Shown: positions 37,464 to 43,976 of the stretch, piece by piece
Layout: the number at the start of each line of letters is the position of its first letter
How positions within the stretch are numbered: the stretch's first letter is position 1
Assembly (NCBI GenBank): GCA_002897615.1
Contig: BDTX01000021.1
Coordinates: forward strand, 1-64,000
DNA from: a bacterium BMS3Bbin14
GTDB taxonomy: Bacteria > Desulfobacterota > Desulfobulbia > Desulfobulbales > Desulfobulbaceae
Length of the DNA: 64,000 nucleotides
Reading direction: 5' to 3'
Notes under the pieces: generated by a model
What the model saw: the letters and a program-made list of their open reading frames with translations, nothing else
Databases searched by the model: none
Told to the model about the DNA's origin: nothing
Position numbers and translations under genes: made by a program

Positions 37464-38339
37464 TCAACCGTCTTGAGGTGTACCTGAATCCGTAAGCAGG
37501 GAACGAAGGACGGCAAGATTCTCCATGTCTTCCAGCAACTCTTTTCCCTTGGGTGTTTCCAGGGTCATCGGCTGCTCGGCAAAGCGGGGGTCATTGAGCA
37601 GGCAGCGAAAACCGGCCAGGCCGATCTCGCCCCGGCCTATGTGCTCATGACGGTCCACATGGGAGCCATACTCTTTTTTGGAGTCATTAAGATGAAAAAA
37701 ATGAATCCGGTCAAGACCGATGAGCCGGTCGAATTCCACAAAAGTCCGTTGATACGCGGCCGGTGAACGAATATCGTAACCGGCGGCAAAAATATGACAG
37801 GTGTCCACGCAGATCCCCAGCCGCTCCCGGTTTGCCGAACTGTCGAGCAGCCAGGCCAACTCCTCGAAACGGCTGCCCAGGCCGGTACCCTGACCGGCCG
37901 TTGTTTCCAGCAGCACCATGACCGCCGATTTGCCGCCGGCCAGAGCAAATGCCGCGTCCAGGTTGCGGCTTACATTTTCCAGCCCCGCAGCGACTCCGGC
38001 CCCGCCGTGACTGCCAGGATGCAGGACCAGCCAGGGGATGCCCAGTTCGTCGCAGCGCTTCATTTCATCAGCCAGGGCCAGGATTGACTTCCGGGCCAGC
38101 TCCTGCTTGCCGCTGCCCAGGTTAATCAGGTACGAAGCATGGGAGGCCGTGGGCATGGCGTCATGTTGCGCCCATTTCTCCTTGAAAAGCGCAACTTCGT
38201 CCCCGGAAAGCGGCGGCGGATTCCACTGTCGCTGGTTGCGGGTAAAAATCTGCAACGATTCCCCGCCAACTTTTTCAATCCGGTCAAAGGCCCGGTAGAG
38301 GCCGCCGGCTATGGATTCATGGGCGCCGAGATAGGGCAT
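37464..38339 (-). CDS. nfo: Deoxyribonuclease IV (AP endonuclease)
   Basis: This 291-residue enzyme cuts DNA at abasic sites in base excision repair, using three zinc ions. Metal ligands of the TIM barrel are visible in order: GAHESIAGG (about 5), SHASYLINL (His, about 67), LHPGSHGG (about 107), LLETTAG (Glu, about 143), CVDTCHIFAAGYD (Asp/His, about 177), HLNDSKKEYGSHVDRHEHIG (Asp/His cluster, about 213) and TLETPK (Glu). All are intact. The last residues, TDSGTPQDG, vary beyond the conserved core. It is divergent from AsmA and upstream of nothing obvious; surE follows on the same strand upstream. Confidence 0.96.
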   Translation of the reverse strand: MPYLGAHESIAGGLYRAFDRIEKVGGESLQIFTRNQRQWNPPPLSGDEVALFKEKWAQHDAMPTASHASYLINLGSGKQELARKSILALADEMKRCDELGIPWLVLHPGSHGGAGVAAGLENVSRNLDAAFALAGGKSAVMVLLETTAGQGTGLGSRFEELAWLLDSSANRERLGICVDTCHIFAAGYDIRSPAAYQRTFVEFDRLIGLDRIHFFHLNDSKKEYGSHVDRHEHIGRGEIGLAGFRCLLNDPRFAEQPMTLETPKGKELLEDMENLAVLRSLLTDSGTPQDG

Positions 38340-38397
38340 AATGGATTCAGAACTCCGGAAAAAGTTAACTGGTTACCGGGTGTGACGCTCCGCGCTA

Positions 38398-39189
38398 TTA
38401 CATTTTCCAGCGTCTTTGCAAATAATCAAGACCCGCGTGGTTGGTCAGGTCAAGCTGAATCGGGGTGACGGAAATAAAACCATCGCGCAACACCTGCTCG
38501 TCGGTATTGTCGCCGCCTGACCACTGAACCGTGCCGCCGCCGATCCAGTAATGTTTCCGGCCCCAGGGATCGTAATTCTCCTGGATCGCGTTGTGGTAAA
38601 TCCGCCGTCCCTGCCGGGTAAAACGAATGCCGCGAATCTCACCGGCCGCTCGTTGCGGGATGTTGATATTGAGCAGAGTATCGTCCGGCAGGCCGAATTC
38701 CAGGGCCATGGCAGACAATTTCCAGGCTACGCCCGCAGCGACATCAAAGTCAAACGGTGCTTCGCCGGCCAGGGAAAAGGCCAGCGAGGGTATGCCGTAC
38801 ATGGTTCCCTCTATGGCCGCCGATACCGTACCCGAATAGCTGATATCATCGCCGAGATTCGGGCCGGGATTGATCCCCGACACCAGCAGGACCGGTTTTT
38901 TCGGCAGGACCTTGTTTGTGCCGATGGTTACACAATCCGTGGGTGTTCCATCCAGGGTAAAGATATTCTCCTCCACCTGCCGGACCCGGAGCGGCCGATT
39001 CATGGTCAACGAATGACTGACCGCGCTCTTGTCGCGCTCCGGGGCCACGATCACGGCCCGGCCCAGGCCCCGGACCGCCTCATAGAGTGCCCGGATGCCC
39101 GGCGCATAGACGCCGTCATCGTTGGTCACCAGGATACAGGGCGACTCGGGAGAATTCGGCGACTTGTCTGTTTCCGGAATCGGCCCCAT
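38398..39189 (-). CDS. surE: 5'/3'-nucleotidase SurE
   Basis: The 263-residue phosphatase hydrolyses nucleoside monophosphates and is often tied to stationary-phase survival. The N-terminal signature ILVTNDDGVYAPGI (about 20-33) gives the metal-binding Asp-Asp pair. APERDKSAVSHSLTMNRPL, SGINPGPNLGDDISYSGTVSAA (Asn and the Ser/Thr loop) are further hallmarks. It has a slightly long N terminus of about 16 residues before the core. It lies 8 bases after the cbiK stop on the same strand, so the two are likely co-transcribed. Confidence 0.96.
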   Translation of the reverse strand: MGPIPETDKSPNSPESPCILVTNDDGVYAPGIRALYEAVRGLGRAVIVAPERDKSAVSHSLTMNRPLRVRQVEENIFTLDGTPTDCVTIGTNKVLPKKPVLLVSGINPGPNLGDDISYSGTVSAAIEGTMYGIPSLAFSLAGEAPFDFDVAAGVAWKLSAMALEFGLPDDTLLNINIPQRAAGEIRGIRFTRQGRRIYHNAIQENYDPWGRKHYWIGGGTVQWSGGDNTDEQVLRDGFISVTPIQLDLTNHAGLDYLQRRWKM

Positions 39190-39197
39190 GGTCCACC

Positions 39198-40115
39198 CTA
39201 GCGTAAGACGATGCCCGCATCGGCGGCGGCATCGGCGGCATGATCAATGAAAATGCGGACAAAGGAATCCTGTTCAGCCAGGCCGGACAAGATCGGTTCA
39301 ACGGTAAAGCCTTCTCTTTCCAGGCGGGCTTTCCAGGAACCGGGACCAACCATGTCTTTCCGGACATGGCCCCCGGCAGCCACCAGGAACGGTTTAAGAA
39401 TAACCTTTTCCGTCCCGCTTTCCCGCAAGAGAACCAGCGCATCGTCAACAGACGGAAACCCTTCCAGATTGGCAATGACGGTTAACACACCGGGATACAA
39501 CTCCCGCATCGCCGCCGCAAACTGGAGATAGATGCCGCCGGACGGAAAATAATTGCTGCCGTGTCCCATATACAAGAGCGCCGCGCCTGCCTCTTCGGCC
39601 AGCCTGGCGTCTGCGGCCAGGGACTCGGCTGCGGCCCTGACATCAGCAACATAGGGATAGCCGGCACCGAATGTCCCCAGGGCCGGCCGGCCGATCGCCA
39701 GGGTGGGCACCGGCTTGACGCCGGGCTTTATGGTCCTGATGGAATTCAGGCCCTCAACCGTGGCGGCCAGGGCGAAAAACTCCCCGGCCGGAGCGATCTG
39801 GACCGGTTGCACCACAACGCTGTCATATTCCGCATCCAGGAGATTGGCAATGGCGGCCAGGGGTCCCTGCACCTTGAGAACAGCGGCGGGCACCTCCGGA
39901 TGATTCTGCGCATACTGCCGGTCTTGCGCCCGCTGCCGCCAGATGCGGCGGATAATGTTCGAGGTGAAGGCGATTCGTACCGGCGTCTGCGGCCAGGCCC
40001 GGGCCATCAGCTCCCGGACATGCAGCAGTCCCGGCAGTCCCGACTCCACGGCGGTGCCGAACATGGCCAGGACTATAGCGCTTTTATGCTCCACCGTGAT
40101 GATCTCCCGAAACAT
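39198..40115 (-). CDS. cbiK: Sirohydrochlorin cobaltochelatase, CbiK type
   Basis: This enzyme inserts Co(II) into sirohydrochlorin early in the anaerobic B12 pathway; related enzymes can insert Fe(II) for siroheme or heme. The 305-residue product has both chelatase halves: AIVLAMFGTA near the start, LLYMGHGSNYFPSG (active-site His) and LKPFLVAAGGHVRKDMVGPGSW (second His). There is no signal peptide, so it is the cytoplasmic form. ATG 40115 has no ribosome-binding site, whereas GTG 40094, seven codons in, follows CGGGAGATC and is a likely real start. Element B is inserted 11 bases upstream of the ATG, so its transcription start may come from or cross that element. Confidence 0.93.
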   Translation of the reverse strand: MFREIITVEHKSAIVLAMFGTAVESGLPGLLHVRELMARAWPQTPVRIAFTSNIIRRIWRQRAQDRQYAQNHPEVPAAVLKVQGPLAAIANLLDAEYDSVVVQPVQIAPAGEFFALAATVEGLNSIRTIKPGVKPVPTLAIGRPALGTFGAGYPYVADVRAAAESLAADARLAEEAGAALLYMGHGSNYFPSGGIYLQFAAAMRELYPGVLTVIANLEGFPSVDDALVLLRESGTEKVILKPFLVAAGGHVRKDMVGPGSWKARLEREGFTVEPILSGLAEQDSFVRIFIDHAADAAADAGIVLR

Positions 40116-40125
40116 GCAAAAGATA

Positions 40126-40274
40126 GTAACCGTTCAGATGCACCCCATCTTTGTCCGTTTCGCCCTCCTCAGGTACAGGGAGTACACCTCGGAGAGCGCG
40201 AACAAATCCGGGGCACATCTGAACGGTTACAGTTACGAGTTGAGGGTAGTTTATTGCCTCTGGTGAACGGTTAC
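40126..40274 (-). repeat. Miniature element B with 8-bp target duplication
   Basis: This is a 149-bp element bounded by GTAACCGTTCA and TGAACGGTTAC. The perfect direct duplication AAAAGATA is at 40118-40125 and 40275-40282. It can fold into one long hairpin (GCACCCCATCTTTGTCCG against a matching block near the other end). GTAA ends with 8-bp duplication are typical of IS66-family transposition. It has no coding capacity. It lies just upstream of cbiK. Confidence 0.92.
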
Positions 40275-40328
40275 AAAAGATATAACCCATCAAGGTTACC
40301 ACGACCCTGCCCTTGCTTGTTGGTGAGC

Positions 40329-40934
40329 CTATTTACAATAGTCACGGTAAAAGGTTTTCATGCATTCCGGGCAGATTGAGTGTGAAAATTGTGCTTCTGT
40401 CCGGTTGGTAATGTATTCTTCCACGGAGACCCAACTTTTTTCTTCCCTGGGGTCGGCTCCTTTGGTCCTGATTTTTTTACAGTACGAACATATCGGCAAA
40501 ATGCCTTCCAGGCGCTTTATAAGTGAATTAGCTTCTTCAAGCTCTGCAATTTTCTTTTTGAGAGCTTTTTCCTTGCAGGCCAACTCAACAACCATAGAAT
40601 TAAAAGCCTTGGACAAATCACCCATAAAATCTAGGCGTTGCTTGTAATCTCCATTTGCAACTTGTCCTGCCTGCCAGGTCAAATGAACGAGACGGGAATG
40701 TAATTCCTTGAAAGGTGAGCCCAGAAAATTCTTTGATTGAATCCGAATATCACTTAATTCTCCCCTTGACAGGGGGAAGATGAAATTCTGAATCTCTACT
40801 ACGAAGTCGATAAGCCTGTTTACCATTTCCGCCAACTTGCGCTCATGCAAATCCGTAAATCCGGAGGGGTCCATCTTGCCGGGGATCTTGCCTCGCAACA
40901 GGACGTTAATCCTTTCGCAGACTTGCTCTGTCAT
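40329..40934 (-). CDS. HAMP-like protein with C-terminal zinc-finger-like motif
   Basis: The 201-residue soluble protein has a HAMP-like helical region (about 85-130, LTWQAGQVANGDYKQRLDFMGDLSKAFNSM), a coiled coil (about 125-145) and a C-terminal cysteine module ILPICSYCKKIR (about 150) and HSICPECMKTFY (about 188). That module is common at the ends of signalling proteins in deltaproteobacteria. It probably acts as a signalling adaptor with the V4R protein whose stop codon it overlaps by four bases (ATGA). No catalytic domain is visible. Confidence 0.75.
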   Translation of the reverse strand: MTEQVCERINVLLRGKIPGKMDPSGFTDLHERKLAEMVNRLIDFVVEIQNFIFPLSRGELSDIRIQSKNFLGSPFKELHSRLVHLTWQAGQVANGDYKQRLDFMGDLSKAFNSMVVELACKEKALKKKIAELEEANSLIKRLEGILPICSYCKKIRTKGADPREEKSWVSVEEYITNRTEAQFSHSICPECMKTFYRDYCK

Positions 40935-41467
40935 TTTCCTTCCCCAAGCATCTTAACATCGAAACGGCAAACCCGGTCCCCGCTTGCCCAGCAGTCAATC
41001 TCTTTGGCCAGGAAAGGCTTGCCGGTGTAAGCCTCAAGAATCCCGGCGATAAATCCTTCATCATACTGGCAGACAACCTCATCGGTAAATGGTAAACCGG
41101 AACAGTCCAGGTCTTCGGCAACAGTCAACGTCATCCGCATCTTTTCCAGATCAACTTTTTCCACTCTTAAAAGACCGATAGTCTGTTCCTTCAGGGTTCG
41201 CTGTAGTTCCGCCACGAACTCATCAAAGCCGAGTTCCCGGTTTAACATATTCTGGCAAAAATGGGTCCCGGCCAGTCTGCCGGCCTTGACAATAATATCG
41301 TTCGTCCGGTTCACCCCAAGCTCGGTAATGAGCACATCCCGCAAGGTATATTGCAACAATCGGTAAGCCAGGACAGGAACCGTTGGCCCCAGGTTAGGCC
41401 GCCCCTTTTCAAGGTCACCCAGGTCTTCCCATGAAAATTTGTTGCAATCTCGTTCTTCCTTAAACAT
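40931..41467 (-). CDS. V4R (4-vinyl reductase) domain protein
   Basis: The 178-residue protein is a stand-alone V4R domain: a helical front with RDVLITELGVNRTNDIIVKAGRLAG (about 43-67) and the C-terminal DCSGLPFTDEVVCQYDEGFIAGI and DCWASGDRVCRFDV, with several conserved cysteines. V4R domains bind small hydrophobic ligands and may hold zinc; they often serve as sensor inputs. The gene overlaps the following HAMP-like gene by four bases, so they act as a unit. GAGAGGTGATTT precedes the start. Confidence 0.9.
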   Translation of the reverse strand: MFKEERDCNKFSWEDLGDLEKGRPNLGPTVPVLAYRLLQYTLRDVLITELGVNRTNDIIVKAGRLAGTHFCQNMLNRELGFDEFVAELQRTLKEQTIGLLRVEKVDLEKMRMTLTVAEDLDCSGLPFTDEVVCQYDEGFIAGILEAYTGKPFLAKEIDCWASGDRVCRFDVKMLGEGK

Positions 41468-41661
41468 AAATCACCTCTCTTTCGTAACAATTATAACAAA
41501 GGTGACAACCTCGGGATATACTCAAGCCCGTACGGGTTCACCTCGCCATGCACGGAAAAACAGAACTGTTCAGTTTCAGTAGTACTTCGGATGTTCGTAA
41601 TCAGGCCGACCAGCAGATAAGTGCGAACTTCGATACATATCGGCGGGCGGGATTTGTTCAG

Positions 41662-41791
41662 CCTGAATCCGTTATCGGGCGCCCCGCAGGGCGGCGCGGT
41701 GAAGACCAGAGAATAATACATTCATTCGGCAGTAATATAATAAATTAAACATATTGCATGGAATAGCACCTCAAGCCGTCATGGATTCAGG
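41662..41791 (+). repeat. Miniature element A, short form
   Basis: This 130-bp copy starts CCTGAATCCG joined directly to TTATCGGGCGCCCC and ends TCATGGATTCAGG. The flanks TTCAG and TTCGG are a near-match (4 of 5) target duplication. It fills most of the gap 41468-41807, which has no gene. Confidence 0.88.
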
Positions 41792-41807
41792 TTCGGGCCT
41801 GGTCGCC

Positions 41808-42188
41808 TTATTCGGATATTTTGATTTTTATGATATCTTTCAACAAGTTAAAATGATTGTCGAGAGAGTATATTTCACAATGATTTTGCTTGGAATTCTG
41901 AGCTATTATTAAATCCGGTATGCCAACACCGTTCAGGCCGCTTTTTAAGCATTTATATTGGTAATGCGCAATCTGGCCCCAGTCTATACTGATGTTCAAC
42001 TTGTTAATATTGTGTAGTAATTTTATTATTTTTCTTTGATTTCCGATTTTTAGAAAGGGGATGAGTTCCGCAAGAATCAAGTCGTTGGTAACAACAAGAT
42101 TTTCATCTATTAAAAAGTCTAATTTTTCAAAATTATTACCACTTCGGAAATATTCTATCCAGACAGAGGTATCTACTAGAACCGACAT
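41808..42188 (-). CDS. vapC: PIN-domain ribonuclease toxin VapC
   Basis: The 126-residue toxin has the PIN fold with the acidic active-site residues: Asp in VLVDTSVWIEYF (about 5), Glu in LAELIPFL (about 42), Asp in GIPDLIIAQNS (about 93) and a final Asp/Asn in SLDNHFNLL. VapC toxins are Mg-dependent endoribonucleases that cut tRNA or rRNA. Its start overlaps the 3' end of vapB by 13 bases. Codon use is AT-rich compared with the neighbours, so the pair was probably acquired by transfer. Confidence 0.94.
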   Translation of the reverse strand: MSVLVDTSVWIEYFRSGNNFEKLDFLIDENLVVTNDLILAELIPFLKIGNQRKIIKLLHNINKLNISIDWGQIAHYQYKCLKSGLNGVGIPDLIIAQNSKQNHCEIYSLDNHFNLLKDIIKIKISE

Positions 42189-42379
42189 TGACGGCCCCGT
42201 ACCGTGTCTAAATCAATATCCAAATCGACTTTCCCTTTAAACTTTTTTAATTCGGAAATTTTTGATTTTCTTATTAACTCCTCAAGAGCCGTGATAATGA
42301 CCTTGGTTTTAGTTTGGATGCGAGTGGTCTTCATGGCTTCAGTCAATAAGTCTTCCGGTAAATCAAGAGTTGTTCTCAT
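42176..42379 (-). CDS. vapB: Antitoxin VapB
   Basis: The 67-residue antitoxin starts MRTTLDLPEDLLTEAMKTT, a ribbon-helix-helix DNA-binding region of the type in VapB/DUF2191 antitoxins, and ends with a basic/acidic tail that would bind VapC. GGAGGTCGCC precedes the start. A perfect 10-bp inverted repeat lies immediately upstream and is the likely operator for autoregulation. Confidence 0.92.
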   Translation of the reverse strand: MRTTLDLPEDLLTEAMKTTRIQTKTKVIITALEELIRKSKISELKKFKGKVDLDIDLDTVRGRQCRF

Positions 42380-42392
42380 AGGCGACCTCCTT

Positions 42393-42420
42393 TATGCATT
42401 AATTTATCATTTAATGCATA
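42393..42420. promoter_or_regulatory. Probable VapB operator palindrome
   Basis: TATGCATTAA (42393-42402) and TTAATGCATA (42411-42420) are perfect inverted arms around an 8-base spacer. They sit 14 bases upstream of the vapB start codon, the usual place for the antitoxin's own operator. Confidence 0.7.
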
Positions 42421-42439
42421 CGATGTCAATTGTCAGCCG

Positions 42440-42680
42440 AACAAGATAGTGCCCGTCCAGAAATAACCTTTTTTTGCCCGGTCTCGGCGTTATGCTCAAA
42501 AAATGTAACCGTTCACCAGAGGCAATAAATTACCCTCAACTCGTAACCGTAACCGTTCATATGTGCCCCGGATTTGTTCGTTTCGCCCTCCGAGGTGTAC
42601 TCCCTGTACCTGAGAAGGGCGAAACGGACAAAGATGGGGTGCAGGTGAACGGTTACCAAAAAATAATCTTCGGCGGTAAG
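42440..42680 (-). repeat. Repeat D copy interrupted by element B
   Basis: Removing element B (42505-42656) and one copy of its duplication leaves a minus-strand sequence with GATTATTTTTTGAGCATAAC, CGGGCAAAAA and TTTCTGGACGGGCACTA. This matches repeat D at 17619-17690 closely. It lies between vapB and the prephenate dehydratase gene. No gene is present in this gap. Confidence 0.7.
42505..42656 (+). repeat. Miniature element B with 8-bp target duplication
   Basis: This is a 152-bp element with GTAACCGTTCACC at one end and GGTGAACGGTTAC at the other, a perfect 13-bp terminal repeat. The duplication CAAAAAAT is at 42497-42504 and 42657-42664. The centre forms a 17-bp hairpin stem with one mismatch (TTTGTTCGTTTCGCCCT against AGGGCGAAACGGACAAA). 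It inserted into repeat D. Confidence 0.93.
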
Positions 42681-42734
42681 GAATCAGAGGTCTGGGGTCA
42701 CGAATTCCCGCAAAGTCGGGCTGGCAATAGCTCG

Positions 42735-43574
42735 TCACAGCATCCTCGCCTTTTCATATGATCCCAAGACCTTAACCCTGGCAATTTTTTTTATTTCATC
42801 CAACGAGTCTTTTATTGCGGCATCATTTTGATGCCCGGAGAGACCTATGAAAAAATGATATTTTCCAAAAGCTTCTTTGGTAGGCCTTGAGGTAATGGCA
42901 AATAGATTGACTTTTCTTTGAGAAAACGAAGAAAGGATATTTGCCAACAAACCCGGCCTATCATTATCATTGATTATAATTACTGAAGTTTTATATTCAG
43001 ATGAAGCACATACGGAACAGGCGCTGTCTTTTGCAGCCACCACAAAAAATCGCGTTTGGTTGTTGGGAAAATCATTTATATTCTGAACGAAAATCGGGTA
43101 ATCTTTATAGCGAACAAAGTGTACAGGAACGACAGCGCCACTATTTTCTCGATTGTGCAGCATACGTTCAATTGATTCAATATTACTTTCGGTCGTTATA
43201 ATTTCAATATCTTCCCCGATACTCTCTACAAATTCAGAACATTGCCCTTTGGCTGCAAACTGAACAAATATTTTGGTTATTTTTGCAGAGTCATTTAGCT
43301 TAGCAACAAAAGAGAAATTGACAGGAATTATGATTTCCTTGATGATTTGCAGCTCAGAGGTGACAAGAAAATCAAGAACTATTGGGATAAACCCTTCAGA
43401 GAGATTTTCAATGGGAACCACACCGTACTTACATTCCGAGCCGATTGATTTTAAAACATTTTTTATAGAACTATAGTACCGAACAGTCGCTCCGTCTGAG
43501 ATGGTTTCAAGAAAATTCTCGGCAACAATATCTGAAAACGTACCCGAAGGCCCTAATGTAGCAATATAAGTCAT
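42735..43574 (-). CDS. pheA: Prephenate dehydratase with ACT domain
   Basis: This 279-residue enzyme converts prephenate to phenylpyruvate for phenylalanine synthesis. The catalytic domain shows TLGPSGTFS (about 5-13), VVPIENLSEGFI, and the NNQTRFFVV motif carrying the catalytic Thr. The C-terminal ACT domain (about 190-275) has DRPGLLANILSSFSQRKVNLFAITSRP, the site for phenylalanine feedback, with TSRP in place of ESRP. There is no chorismate mutase domain. An ATG five codons upstream (43589) lies in a short repeat also found near 38361, so 43574 is preferred. Codon use is AT-rich. Confidence 0.88.
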   Translation of the reverse strand: MTYIATLGPSGTFSDIVAENFLETISDGATVRYYSSIKNVLKSIGSECKYGVVPIENLSEGFIPIVLDFLVTSELQIIKEIIIPVNFSFVAKLNDSAKITKIFVQFAAKGQCSEFVESIGEDIEIITTESNIESIERMLHNRENSGAVVPVHFVRYKDYPIFVQNINDFPNNQTRFFVVAAKDSACSVCASSEYKTSVIIINDNDRPGLLANILSSFSQRKVNLFAITSRPTKEAFGKYHFFIGLSGHQNDAAIKDSLDEIKKIARVKVLGSYEKARML

Positions 43575-43627
43575 GGGGTAACTGGTCACAGGGTGTGAAA
43601 CTCTGCGCTATTCCTTACATCCAACCT

Positions 43628-43735
43628 GTAAACCGTCACAGGTGCCACAGATTTACGTAGTCGCTTCCGTTCGCTATCGTCCCTCTATGCGGGCGGGAGT
43701 GACCGCGTGAAGATGGGGTGCCTGTGAAGGCTTAC
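43628..43735. repeat. Repeat C with paired ends
   Basis: This 108-bp copy has GTAAACCGTCACAGG at the left and CCTGTGAAGGCTTAC at the right, an inverted repeat with 13 of 15 positions matching. The blocks CGGTCACTCCCG and CACCCCATCTT are shared with element B and other C copies. No target duplication is seen, so it is older than the B copies. Confidence 0.7.
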
Positions 43736-43860
43736 GTCATGGGTTATCGTTTTTGACGCATAATGGCAAGCTAACTGGCTGCCTGTTGATTCCGGGTTCC
43801 CGTGACATTATACACAATTATTCAGGTAGAGCCACCGGTTACCCGAGTGGCCCTCCCGCC

Positions 43861-43963
43861 CAGGATTTATGCTCGCTCTCGTTCGCTGGTAAGCGACCGA
43901 AGGGAGACTCCGGTAGCCCCTCTATGCAGGCGAGGGCGACCGCGCGAAGATGGGGTGCGCTCA
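43861..43963. repeat. Degraded repeat C fragment
   Basis: The segment contains GCTCGCTCTCGTTCGCT, CCTCTATGCAGGCGAGGG and CGCGCGAAGATGGGGTGC, a scrambled or diverged version of the C copy 130 bases upstream. Together the two occupy most of the 387-bp gap between the malic enzyme and prephenate dehydratase genes. Confidence 0.5.
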
Positions 43964-43976
43964 CTGACGGGAGGTG

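Noticed and set aside
37464-37500. Element A end forming the C terminus of nfo
   Set aside because: The last codons contain ACGGATTCAGG and CTCAAG-like pieces, but they are in the wrong order and no other part of the element is present. I cannot separate this from chance.
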